DNA of 64,000 nucleotides. Origin: Thecamonas trahens ATCC 50062. Taxonomy: Eukaryota; Apusozoa; Apusomonadida; Apusomonadidae. Under the pieces are notes generated by a model. It was not told the origin of the DNA and did not search any database. It saw only the letters and a list, made by a program, of their open reading frames with translations. The DNA lies in assembly GCF_000142905.1 (NCBI RefSeq), contig NW_013657677.1, forward strand, positions 310,001 through 374,000, in the 5' to 3' direction. Below are positions 1 through 8,661 of the stretch, one piece after another. Made by a program: the position numbers and the translations under genes. Position 1 is the stretch's first letter; every line of letters starts with the position of its first letter.

Positions 1-1525
1 CCGGACTTGATGTCGGCGACGATGCGGTTGGCGCGGGCAGGCGAGGCCGAGAAGACCGAGCACGAGAGGCCGAGCTCGGTAGCGTTGGCGATGCGGACGG
101 CGTCGGCGTCGGTCTCAAAGGCAATGACGAGCATGACCGGGCCAAAGACTTCCTCGTGCATGATGCGCATCGAGTCGTTGAGGTCGGTGAGGATGGTCGG
201 CGCGTAGTAGTAGCCGCCCTTGACCTTGAGGGCCTTGCCGCCGGTGACGAGGGTGGCGCCCTTGGCGACGGCGTCGTCGACGAGGCGCTGGACAATGTCG
301 ATCTGGCCAGGGAAGGTGATGGCGCCCATGTCCTGGTCGGCCTCAAGCGGCGGGCCGACGCGCATGGCCTCGGCGACAGCCTTCATGCGGGCGAGGAAGG
401 TGTCGAGGTGCGAGACATGGACAAGCTCGCGCTCGCACGAGATGCAACCCTGACCGGCGCCGAGGAAGGCGCGGCAGGCGTACTGGAAGGCGAGCTCAAA
501 GTTGGCATCATCACACACAATGAGCGGGTCCTTACCGCCGAGCTCGAGAATGACCGGCTTAAGCGTCTCGGCGGCAGCGAGCATGACCTTCTTGCCAGTC
601 GCCGGTGAGCCGGTGAAGAAGATCTTGTCCACAAGCGGCGAGGCGACAATGGCGGCGCCGGCGTCGCCGTAGCCAGTCACAAACTGGACGAGGCCGTCGG
701 GAACACCTGCTGCAGCGAGCGCGTCGTTGACCAGGCGGGCGTACGAGGCGTGGAGTGACCAGGTCGTCCACTCGGAGACCTTAATGACGGCGGCATTACC
801 GGCAAAGAGCGCGGTGGCGAGCGGCGAGAGGATGTGGTGGAACGGGTAGTTGTAGGGGCAGATGATGCCGATGACGCCCAGCGGGCGGTACTCGACATGA
901 GCACCCTTGTGCATCATAAAACCCGGCGAGCGGGTCTCGGAGGCAAGTGCAGCCTCGCCGTTGGCAATGGTCCAACGAAGCTTCTCAGCGACGGTGAGGA
1001 TCTCGCCAAACGCAGCCTCCATCATGGTCTTGCCCGAGTCAAGGGCCGAGTACCGGCAGATCTCCTCCTGGTTGGCCACAGTCATGTCGAGGAGGGCCTG
1101 CAGCGCACGCTTGCGGGCAGCAAACGACGATCGACCCCACGAGGCCTGAGCGGCAACGGCAGTCTCGATGGCAGCGTTGATCTCGTCGGCCGACATGGCC
1201 GGGACGGCGCCGAGCACCTCGCCGGTGCCCTTGTCGACACACTCGATGAGGCGGGCGGGCGGGAGCGAGACCGAGCGGGCACGCGAGGCCTCCCGCGAGA
1301 CCGACGGGCGCGATTCGGGAGAACCACCGGACGCAGCTGAGTGTAGTGCGTGTAGCTGTCTCCGAGATCCCAGAGCCACCAAAAGCCAGCCCATGCCAAG
1401 CGGGCAACGAGGTAGAGGGCAGCCAGCTCGAGGGCAAGAGCCGGCAGCGGCGACGCAGCGACAGCAGCGACTGTGCTGGCAGCCTTACCGGCATAGCCCA
1501 CGAGGGTAGCAGTAAGGTAGTACAT
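1..1525 (-). CDS. Membrane-anchored aldehyde dehydrogenase (MSC7/ALDH22A1-like), 3' end missing
   Basis: NAD(P)-dependent oxidation of an aldehyde to an acid, probably at an internal membrane. The start at 1525 gives an N-terminus with a hydrophobic stretch rich in Ala/Leu/Trp (about residues 10-50), like the anchor of plant ALDH22A1 and yeast MSC7. The catalytic domain follows in another frame from about 1320 downward: Rossmann region, the motif ELGGKDP with the general-base Glu, and GAGQGCISCERELVH with the nucleophilic Cys. The C-terminus runs off the left edge. The change of frame near 1310-1345 equals one missing base (one extra G near 1320 would join the anchor to the ESRPSVSRE segment). 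A 152-nt GT-AG intron (1488-1337) would also fit the frame but would remove the anchor, so I prefer the missing base. The family call is strong; the substrate is unknown. Confidence 0.85.
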
Positions 1526-1797
1526 GACGGGGGCAAGGGGTGTAGTCGTGGGTGGTGAAGTGGTGTGTGTGTGTGTGTGGGGGGGGTGTGGGGTGGGGTG
1601 GGGTGGGGAAGGCGGAACCCCTGTGGATGTCTGCTTTTGGGGGTTTGGGTTTTGCGGGAGGAGGCGGTGTGTGGGGGGGAGGGGTGTGTGTGTGGGGGAG
1701 GGGTGTGGGGGGTGTGGGGATGGGGATTACCGATTATTGATTGTTGTTTACCTGCTACCCTGCTACTGTTGATTGTTGTTGTTGCTGCTGTTGTTGT

Positions 1798-1829
<32 letters not shown>

Positions 1830-2019
1830 TTGTTGTTGTTGTGGCTCTGCGATGATGGTGATGGGATATGTTGGAGAGTGGCTGCAGGTGCTTTGGCTGG
1901 CGATGTGCTCGTTGGTTGACTGGTGTGCATGCATGTCGTGGTGTGTGTGGAGGTGGTGGGGGTGGTGGGGTGTGGGCGAGGAGGATCACGCCACTCGCTA
2001 GGTTCAGGCACACGGCAGG
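1526..2019. other. Divergent spacer between the ALDH and galactose-binding-like genes
   Basis: This spacer separates two divergent start codons and should hold both promoters. It contains a G/T-rich stretch (about 1560-1720) with GT dinucleotide runs, followed by a TTG/TGC triplet tract. No TATA-like box or other recognisable promoter element was seen. Confidence 0.5.
1767..1842. repeat. TTG/TGC imperfect triplet repeat
   Basis: About 75 bases of TTG and TGC triplets. Read on the minus strand it would encode Asn/Ser or Gln runs, but it lies outside any supported gene, so it is treated as a microsatellite in the promoter region. Confidence 0.85.
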
Positions 2020-2751
2020 ATGCGGGCGACGAGGGTGGGCGTGGCGGCGGTGGTGCTGGGCGCGCTGGTGGTGTATGCCATGCTTGCAGCCCACAGCAGC
2101 AGGTCCGGTGGCGGGCCTGGCGGCGGGGCATGGCGGGCGCGGGTGCGGACAGCCGACTCGGATGGGGATCGATCCGAGGCGCGGGTGCCGGCGGATGTGT
2201 CTAGGGTGCACTACGGCGCGGTGTCGCTGGTGTGGAATCTTGCCAAGGTCTCGGATGGGGCTGTAGTCACTGCTGATGTTGCTGGAAATCTCGGCGCGCC
2301 ACAGGTCGTCGCCTCGCCGCAGACCGCCGACTGGTTGGCGGATCGATGGCAGGCGGCGCGGGACATGTCGGGCACGCCCATCGCGGGGCCACACTGGCTG
2401 GAAATGGCGTTGGCCGAGGCGGCTCTCCCGACCAAGATTGTGCTCGACTGGGAGACTGCCCGCGCCGACGACTACGTGGTCAAGGCACGCAACGCCGAGT
2501 CGGGTGAGTGGGGCGTGGTGCTGGAGAGCTCGCCAGGGAGAAAGACGAGCCGTGGATGGGCAAGAGCCCGCGATGCCGAGCAGGGAGCGGGCGAGAAGCA
2601 CATCATGCATGTGTGGGAGGACCAGCAGCCAAAGGCGTCCAAACAGAGCAACCTGTGCGACGCGCTGCGGCTGGAGATCGCGGCGCCTGCCACTCAGTGG
2701 GGTGTCTCGCTGTGGCAGTTTGCGGTGTGGGGCCTTCGCCTCGAAGTTTAG
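2020..2751 (+). CDS. Signal-anchored protein with a galactose-binding-like (F5/8-type C-like) domain
   Basis: A 243-residue protein. The N-terminus MRATRVGVAAVVLGALVVYA is a signal peptide or type II anchor (residues 5-24). A Gly/Ser/Arg-rich linker follows, and residues about 60-243 resemble a discoidin/coagulation factor 5/8 C-type jelly roll: conserved Trp near the start (HWLEMALAE), a hydrophobic LPTKIVLDWE strand, and a C-terminal LRLEI...WQFAVWGLRLEV strand pair. Such domains bind carbohydrates or lipids on extracellular or luminal surfaces; the ligand here is unknown. Only nine bases separate its stop from the stop of the convergent neighbour at 2761. The fold assignment is by eye and moderate. 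Confidence 0.65.
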   Translation: MRATRVGVAAVVLGALVVYAMLAAHSSRSGGGPGGGAWRARVRTADSDGDRSEARVPADVSRVHYGAVSLVWNLAKVSDGAVVTADVAGNLGAPQVVASPQTADWLADRWQAARDMSGTPIAGPHWLEMALAEAALPTKIVLDWETARADDYVVKARNAESGEWGVVLESSPGRKTSRGWARARDAEQGAGEKHIMHVWEDQQPKASKQSNLCDALRLEIAAPATQWGVSLWQFAVWGLRLEV

Positions 2752-2760
2752 AGCGCTACT

Positions 2761-4047
2761 CTACATCCAGGCCCGCTCGGTCGTGTCGGCGTCGGATGCG
2801 TCGTTGAGGAGGAGGTCAAACGCATCCGAGGTAAAGTACTGTCCACGGGTGAGCGAGGTGGCACGGACGTCGGTCAGCTCGCGCCCGACGATCATGGGCA
2901 CGTTGGTCTCGTAGATCGAGCCGGTCGACCGCAGGTTCTTCCTCTGAAGGACAGGCGCATCTGCAGCTGGCGGCTCGCCTGCAAGCACCGAGTCGAGGTC
3001 GGCGAGGACAACAAGGTCGCCGATCGACTCGGCTGGAAGCTTGAGCGACGTCGCCGCCGTCTCGCGGTCCATCACCGCATGGGTGCCTGGCGCCTCGCGC
3101 AGGACCCGCATGGCATCAATAAGAGCACCCCGATCGCGAGCAAGCCCAGGTCGGAGGTAGATGTGGGCCATGCCGCCGAGCCCGGCATGCAGCTCGGTAT
3201 GAGGGTCGCAGATCGGGAGGAGAATGCCGAGCGGCTCAAGGTGCGCCACCAGCGGGGCCAGATACGTCACACGTGGCGTCTCGTCGTACGAGATCTTCCA
3301 GTTGACACTGTGGCCGGAGGTGACCACTAGCTGGCAGTCGAGTTCTCGCAGCTCGCCGATTCGTGCGTCGACGCCCGCAAGGTACTCGAGCGCCGCAGCA
3401 TCATCGGGGGCAGCCATGTGCGGGATCGCACTGGATGCGCAGGCCAGAAAGACGCCGACGCCGCGCTTGACTGCCGCTACGGCTTCATCCAGCGCTGCAA
3501 TCGATGTGTCGCCGCTCCCGCCTGCAGTCATCGCCACCGCAGCATCGGGCAGGCTGCCGCGCAGGACGTTGGCATGGTCCGGCTTGGCGGCAATGAGCGC
3601 CACATCGACGCCTGCCCCGGCGAGAGCCTCCAGCACCGACGGCGGCCCGCCATCGGGCGGAGTGCGCATCTGCGCGACAGCCTGTGGCGTCCACTCGGCC
3701 GCAGGAAGCGGCAGCGCCGGCGGGAGGAGCGAGCCGATGAGACCGTGGCCGGTGGCGTCTGCGCCCGAGGCGATGGCGGCGGCGGCCGGGAGAGAAAACG
3801 CCGGAATCGGGGCAGCCACCATGCCCTGAAAGTGCTCAGCAGCAAGCGCATCAAGGTGTGGAGTGAGCGCCTCGCGCGAGGCAGCGTCCAGATACTCTTT
3901 GCCGATGCCCTCCAGGTTAATGACACCGGCCGGCGCGGCGTCGTCAGCCGGCACCGCGTACACCCGCCCATGAACGGCCTCGGTGACCATCCCGCGCCAC
4001 AGCCGTGCACCCGCGCAAGCAGTAGTGAGCTTCCGCAATGCAATCAT
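2761..4047 (-). CDS. Phosphonoacetate hydrolase-like protein (alkaline phosphatase superfamily), altered active site
   Basis: A 428-residue protein. I chose the start at 4047 because it gives a mitochondrial-type presequence (MIALRKLTTACAGARLWRG); an upstream ATG at 4149 would translate the TATG microsatellite. The order of segments matches PhnA-type phosphonoacetate hydrolases, which split phosphonoacetate to acetate and phosphate with two metals: a first strand (GVINLEGIGKEYL), a nucleophile loop (IPAFSLPAAAAIASG), a SSAIPHMAAP helix, a VTSGHSVNWK loop, and a C-terminal ELHAGLGG segment. Several positions that bind metal in the family (Asp in the first strand, nucleophilic Thr, Asp before the His of the TDY..H and ADHG motifs) read Glu, Ser, Ser and Gly here. 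It may be a pseudoenzyme or have a changed substrate. The alignment is from memory of family motifs. Confidence 0.7.
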   Translation of the reverse strand: MIALRKLTTACAGARLWRGMVTEAVHGRVYAVPADDAAPAGVINLEGIGKEYLDAASREALTPHLDALAAEHFQGMVAAPIPAFSLPAAAAIASGADATGHGLIGSLLPPALPLPAAEWTPQAVAQMRTPPDGGPPSVLEALAGAGVDVALIAAKPDHANVLRGSLPDAAVAMTAGGSGDTSIAALDEAVAAVKRGVGVFLACASSAIPHMAAPDDAAALEYLAGVDARIGELRELDCQLVVTSGHSVNWKISYDETPRVTYLAPLVAHLEPLGILLPICDPHTELHAGLGGMAHIYLRPGLARDRGALIDAMRVLREAPGTHAVMDRETAATSLKLPAESIGDLVVLADLDSVLAGEPPAADAPVLQRKNLRSTGSIYETNVPMIVGRELTDVRATSLTRGQYFTSDAFDLLLNDASDADTTERAWM

Positions 4048-4438
4048 ACTGGCGATGTATGTATGTATGTATATATGTGAGTGTGTGCGAGGAGGAGGGA
4101 GGTGTGTGTGTATGTGTATGGGGGGAGGCGGCTGGCGTGATCGTGGCATTGATCGCAGCCGTGGTCGTGATCGCGATCGTGACAGCGGTGGTCAAGATCG
4201 GATCGAGGACTTGTTGCTCTCTTGCTCGTCGTCGACGGCTGTACAACTCGCGCGGAGCACGGCAAGTTGACAGCAGTGAGCGTAACGAGGTGCTCTGACT
4301 GACTAGTGCTGCGACTGACCAGCTGATGATGGTGACCAAGTCCGCGACGATTGTCACGGATGGACGTCGATACGTACACTGCTGGGCAAGACAGCGCCAC
4401 TCCTCTCGCAGTAGTGAGAGAGGGGACGAAAGAGGAGC
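4048..4438. other. Divergent spacer with TATG microsatellite
   Basis: This spacer lies between the start of the phosphonoacetate-hydrolase-like gene and the FHA-RING gene. It begins with a (TATG)n/(TG)n tract at about 4056-4090 and a GTGTGT-rich stretch to 4120, then mixed sequence. No gene or recognisable promoter box was seen. Confidence 0.5.
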
Positions 4439-5947
4439 GTGTCTGAAGTACGGTTCGAGTGGGGGCCTGGTGGCGGGTTGCGGGGCGACCATGGCGGTGT
4501 TTGTGGTGCAAGTGGTGGTGGCCTCGAGACGAAGCCGGAAAAGGTCGTGGTTGGCACTCGCCGCAAGCGGGGGCGGGGACCGGCACGGGATGTGGACACG
4601 ACGAGGAGCAAGAACGGAAGCGAGGCTACGTCAGCACTGTGCAGACGGGTCTCGTGCACCGGGCAGCATCCGCACCTGATCTTTGCGGCTGCTGCGTTGC
4701 CGCCGGGCCTGGCCCGGACCGAGGTCTGCCTCACCTCGCAAACGCCCTTGATGGTCGGCCGGGCCGTGGCGGCCCACGTCCGATTGGACTCTGGGACGTC
4801 CGGGTATGTCTCGCGCAAGCACGCGAGCGTTGGCCCGCTGGGCGCTGACGAGTGGGCGGTGACCGATGTCGGCTCAACCAATGGGGTCTTTATCAACCGC
4901 CGCCGCATCGCTGCTCACGAGCCCGCTCTCCTTGCTGATGGCGACCTCGTCACGTTTGGCGTCGCGTCGGGCAGGCAAGTGCCGATCGGCGAGCTCGCGA
5001 GCTCGGATGGCCTGTTTGTGTACCAATACCGTGCGGCCCATGCCGAGCCGCCGTCCAAGCGGCGGAAGCCGCTCGTGTCGCGCTCGCCGTCGCCCGCGCT
5101 GGATGCGCTTGAGTCACGAGTCATCGAGCTCGAAATCGAGCTGGAGAGTCACAAGCTGCGCCTTGCCGGCATGACCAGCGAGTTGGAGGCTGCGTCAGCC
5201 CAGTGCAAGCAGCTGCGAGAGGCTGCAGAAGGCGACGTCAAAACGATTGCCGAGCTCGAGGGCCGTGCGACGGCGGCAGAGGCCGCAACCGCCAAGGCTG
5301 AAGCGGCGGCAGCGGCGGCCAAGGCGGTGGCCGGGTCTGCGGTCGCGCTCACGCTTGAGGAGCTGGAGGAAGAGTTCTCGTGCTCGATCTGCCTGGAGTT
5401 TATGGTGCAAGCGACGGCGGCGGCGCCGTGCGCACACATCTTTTGCGCCGATTGCCTCGAGGAGTGGTGCGCGCTGGAGGAGGAGGGGAGGCAGTCGTGC
5501 CCGCAGTGCCGGCAGCCGGTCTTGATGCGGCTTCACATGCGGTTGCTCGACAACACGTTGGCGCACATGCTGGCCAAGGTCGGCGGCTCGGCGCTGCAGG
5601 GATACAATGCCCGTGTCAGTGCCTTTACCCGCAACGTCCAGCACTATCGCACGCTGCTGAGCGCAGCCGAGCAGGCGCGGACGTCGAGGCAGACGTTCCT
5701 CAACATCAAGATGCGGTGGACGGCCAAAGAGCAGAACACCTTTCAGCGCGGCCTCCGCAAGTACCGCGGCAAGGCGCGCCAGCTATTTTGCGAGCTTGCG
5801 GGGCTCACGCCGGCGTTTGTCGCGTCGGCCTCCAAGCCGGTCCTCCTCGTTGCCGCCAGCAACCTTCGCATCAAGGACGTGACCGACGCCTCGACCATCG
5901 ACGCCTGTCGCACCGCCATTATCAACATGCTTAAGGGTCTCCGCTGA
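4439..5947 (+). CDS. FHA-RING E3 ubiquitin ligase, RNF8/CHFR-like
   Basis: A 502-residue protein. Residues about 95-185 form an FHA phosphothreonine-binding domain: MVGRAV, VSRKHASV and GSTNGVFIN carry the conserved Arg, Ser-x-x-His and Asn-Gly. Residues about 220-310 are an Ala/Glu-rich coiled coil. A C3HC4 RING lies at about 315-360 (CSIC...CAHIFCADC...CPQC). This FHA, coiled coil, RING order is that of RNF8, the ligase that marks chromatin next to DNA breaks. A C-terminal segment (about 424-475, starting MRWTAKEQNTF) looks like a SANT/Myb-type helix bundle not present in RNF8. Residues 1-90 are low complexity, so a later start is possible. The last 17 coding bases overlap the end of the opposite-strand gene at 5931. 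Confidence 0.85.
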   Translation: MSEVRFEWGPGGGLRGDHGGVCGASGGGLETKPEKVVVGTRRKRGRGPARDVDTTRSKNGSEATSALCRRVSCTGQHPHLIFAAAALPPGLARTEVCLTSQTPLMVGRAVAAHVRLDSGTSGYVSRKHASVGPLGADEWAVTDVGSTNGVFINRRRIAAHEPALLADGDLVTFGVASGRQVPIGELASSDGLFVYQYRAAHAEPPSKRRKPLVSRSPSPALDALESRVIELEIELESHKLRLAGMTSELEAASAQCKQLREAAEGDVKTIAELEGRATAAEAATAKAEAAAAAAKAVAGSAVALTLEELEEEFSCSICLEFMVQATAAAPCAHIFCADCLEEWCALEEEGRQSCPQCRQPVLMRLHMRLLDNTLAHMLAKVGGSALQGYNARVSAFTRNVQHYRTLLSAAEQARTSRQTFLNIKMRWTAKEQNTFQRGLRKYRGKARQLFCELAGLTPAFVASASKPVLLVAASNLRIKDVTDASTIDACRTAIINMLKGLR

Positions 5948-6770
5948 CCGTCCGCCGGTACATGGCGTCGGCGCGGAGCACGTACTTGGGAGCTTGGCCT
6001 TGGACCCTCGAGCCGGCGTGGATGAGCTTGTGGTGAAAGGCCACCATGCGGCCAGGCGTCGGCTCTACCCTCGCAACCTCGCGCAGCGCGGCGCCGTTAA
6101 ACATCCCGGCATTGTGGGTGGGGTGGGCGCCGCCGCTGGCGCTGGCGAGAGAGAAGAACACCGTCTCGCCGCCGGCGTCGACGCGGGAGAGAAAGATGAG
6201 GACGGTGGCGTAGAGCTGGAGCTCGGTCCCGTCGTCAGCGCGCATGGTGAGGGCGCCGTCGACGTGAGGATGAAAGGCACCGCCGGTGCGGTAGCGGTAG
6301 AACCGCAGCCGTGGGGCAAGCGAGTCGATGACCAGCTCGGTCTTGCGTGGCCCAGCCACCGTCGCCGGCAGTGTGCCGCTGATCCGAGCGTACAACGCCT
6401 TGGCGAGCTCGTGATCGTCAAAGACCACGCGCTCGTTGTCCCGGATCTCGGGCCGCAACTCTGCCTTTTCCGGCTCGGCCGCATCGCGGCTCGCACGAAC
6501 GTCGACGCCTGCAGTCTCAAACCCCATGGCCTCGGCGGCGGCCACCAGCGCCTCTGCTTCGCCGAGCGAGACTATGTTGTCTGCTACGACTGCGCGCCCG
6601 CGCATGAGCTGCGCCTCCGCGGTCGTTCCAGCCCAGGATGCAGCGGTGCCAGGTGGCGATTGTGGTGTCAGGATATGGGCGAGCGAGCTGGCTGGTCCTG
6701 CGCTCATGGCGACGACATGAGGAAGGCGAGCCGCAACCGTGGCAGCGGCTGCCCGGACGCAGGCGAGCAT
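5931..6770 (-). CDS. 2-oxoglutarate/Fe(II)-dependent dioxygenase, prolyl 4-hydroxylase-like
   Basis: A 279-residue protein with the double-stranded beta helix of the prolyl 4-hydroxylase alpha-subunit type. RFYRYRTGGAFHPHVDG (about residues 155-172) carries the HxD iron motif, AFHHKLIHAGSRV (about 243-255) the distal His, and KYVLRADAMYRR the basic residue that binds 2-oxoglutarate. It could hydroxylate a prolyl or other side chain in a protein; the substrate is unknown. The N-terminus (MLACVRAAAATVAARLPHVV) could be a short targeting peptide. Its TAA at 5931-5933 lies inside the last codons of the RNF8-like gene on the other strand. Confidence 0.85.
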   Translation of the reverse strand: MLACVRAAAATVAARLPHVVAMSAGPASSLAHILTPQSPPGTAASWAGTTAEAQLMRGRAVVADNIVSLGEAEALVAAAEAMGFETAGVDVRASRDAAEPEKAELRPEIRDNERVVFDDHELAKALYARISGTLPATVAGPRKTELVIDSLAPRLRFYRYRTGGAFHPHVDGALTMRADDGTELQLYATVLIFLSRVDAGGETVFFSLASASGGAHPTHNAGMFNGAALREVARVEPTPGRMVAFHHKLIHAGSRVQGQAPKYVLRADAMYRRTVSGDP

Positions 6771-7008
6771 ACGACAGAGTCAGGTGGCGCGACATAGCCG
6801 ATCAAAGAGCTACAGGCGGTGTCGATCTCGGCTTCAAAAGTCGTGTTCTTGGCCGCTCCCATATCGTGAGCGGCATGAGGACAGTTCTGCACGTATTGCT
6901 GGGGCCGGCGCTGTGCGTCTCGAGGCGACTTTCCGGCGATGCTCTGGGCCGAGACGGAGCGGCGGAGCGGATGCAGCGAGAGGAGACATACTCGTCTACA
7001 GTCCGATC
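6771..7008. other. Divergent spacer between 2OG oxygenase and NUP50 genes
   Basis: A 238-base spacer between divergent starts. No recognisable promoter element or small gene was seen. Confidence 0.4.
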
Positions 7009-8589
7009 ATGTGTACGCAGCAGCAACAAGACGAGCAGTTCCGTCTTTCACTTGCCCCCCTCCTTCTCCTCCCCCTTCTACCCCTCCTCCATCCACTCAC
7101 CAGTATCTCCCCTTCCCCTTGCAGCTGATCCTGATCCCGTGGTGGCGTCCAACGAGGCCGGCAGCGAGGCGACCGGCGGTGCGGCCGAGAGCAAGGGCAA
7201 GCGCAAGGCGGCGTTCCAGGTCACCCGCGAGCGCGGTTTCCGCGACGACGACGATGAGGACAAGCCGGTGGTATGTGCTAGGGGCGCGGGAGAGTGTGTG
7301 CGTGCGCATTGGAGTCGTCATGGTCCGCAGTGGGGCCCTTGCACTGGGCGGGCGGGCGGATGGCGGCGCAGAGTGGCGGTGGCGGGCGGGGAGGCGGTGT
7401 TGGAGGAGGGGCGATGGACGCGACTCATGTGCGGAGAGGATGTATGGATGAATGTGCTTGTGGGCGGAGTGTAGGAGTACGGGATTCAGAAGGCGTCAGC
7501 GGAGGAGCTGGCGAAGCGCAAGATCGTGCGTGTCAAGTACAAGCGGCCGGCTGGGGCGGCCAGTGTGCCGGCGCCGTCGAGCAACCCGTTTGCGGGCGTG
7601 GCGCTGAAGAAGCCGACGGTATCGGCCGGGGCTGCCAATCCGTTTGCGGCGGTGAACCTCAAGAAGAAGAGTGGCGAGGAAGGAGCGGCGAGCTCGAAGA
7701 AGCGCGGGCGCGAGGACAAGGATGAGGGCAAGGCCGGGCCGAGCGGCAGCGGCGAGGCCAGCGAGAGCGCCAAGAAGAGCAAGCCGCTGGCGGATCCGCT
7801 GAAGAAGCCGTCGTTCTCGTTTGCTCGCAAGGACTCGAGCTCGAGCGGGAGCAAGGTGAACAGCTCGTCGACGGCGGCCGGGGCGAGCGAAGGAGCCAAG
7901 GGAAGGAGGAGCCTTCGGCGTCGGAGGAGGTTGTCGACGAGCACACCAAGGACGCGCCCAGCAAGTACAACTTTTCGTTTAACAAGGCCCAGCCCAAGTT
8001 CAACTTTTCAAAGTCGTTTGACGCCAAGGCTGTGCTGTTTGGTGGGAGCGCCAAGGCTGCGCCGTCTGTGAACGAGCATCTCAAGTCTGTCTTTGCCAAC
8101 GCTGGCTCGGTGTTTGGCAAAAAGATCGCGCCTCCGGTGGCCAAGGACGCGGCTGTCCCGCTGCTGCTCAAGAAGACGCAGGCCAAGGTCGACATGAGCG
8201 GCGAGGCGCTCTCGACGGGCGAGGAGAACGAGACGTCGGCGTTTGAGGTCAAGTCTAAGGCTTTTGCCTTTGACAAGGAGGCAAAGGAGTGGAAGACCCG
8301 CGGGGTGGGCAACCTCTCGCTCAACGTCAACAAGACCGACCAAAAGGCGCGCTTCCTGCTGCGGACGCTTGGCACGCACCAGGTGCTCATCAACGTGCCC
8401 ATCTTCAAGGGCATGGTGGTTACCAAGCTCGGCGAGAAGGAGGTCCGCGTGGTGACGGTCGATCCCGAGTCGGAGCCGGCCAACGAGCCGTTGCCGCTGA
8501 CCTTCCGCGTCGGCCACAAGACGTCTGCTGACGAGCTGCTGGCCAAGATCCAGGAGATTGCCGACTCGATGCCGTCCAAGACCGAGTAA
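7009..8589 (+). CDS. NUP50: Nuclear pore complex protein NUP50-like with RanBP1 domain
   Basis: A basket nucleoporin that helps importin recycling and binds Ran; about 421 residues when reconstructed. Proposed exons are 7009-7012 (ATG plus one base, donor GTACGC), 7125-7270 and 7475-8589, with acceptors CTTGCAG and GTGTAG. The N-terminus then reads MSDPDPVVASNEAG. The NUP50/NUP2 signature runs across the second splice: KRKAAFQVTRERGFRDDDDE then KASAEELAKRKIVRVKYKR, followed by NPFAGVALKKP and NPFAAVNLKKK repeats. The C-terminal 120 residues are a Ran-binding domain (EWKTRGVGNLSLN, KARFLLRTLGTHQVLINVPI). Between them the frame changes at about 7898-7905: one missing A in a GGAAGG run restores KEEPSASEE. 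A 50- or 53-nt GT-AG intron starting at 7856 also fits the phase but is less likely. Confidence 0.85.
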
Positions 8590-8605
8590 ACCAGCGCGTA
8601 ACTGT

Positions 8606-8650
8606 CGCCATCTCGGCCCCGGCCCCAGCCCCAGCCCCAGCCCCAGCCGT
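8606..8650. repeat. CCCCAG hexamer repeat in the NUP50/methyltransferase convergent spacer
   Basis: Four to five copies of a CCCCAG/CCCCGG unit lie in the 72-base gap between the two convergent stop codons (8589 and 8662). It may form part of both 3' untranslated regions. Confidence 0.8.
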
Positions 8651-8661
8651 GGCCGTGGGAT

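Noticed and set aside
1337-1488. A 152-nt GT-AG intron in the ALDH gene
   Set aside because: Phase and splice sites fit, but it would remove a good membrane anchor, and a missing base fits the pattern of the other breaks. Kept only as an alternative.
1763-2131. Minus-strand poly-Asn/Ser frame from the TTG repeat
   Set aside because: Coding potential comes only from the microsatellite; the rest is antisense to the signal-anchored protein.
1039-2610. A 523-residue minus-strand frame spanning ALDH and the next gene
   Set aside because: It crosses the promoter region and repeats, is Pro/His/Thr-rich in the middle and conflicts with two better supported genes.
7856-7908. A 50- or 53-nt intron in NUP50
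   Set aside because: Much shorter than the other introns, without a GTAYG donor or pyrimidine tract; a missing A nearby is simpler.
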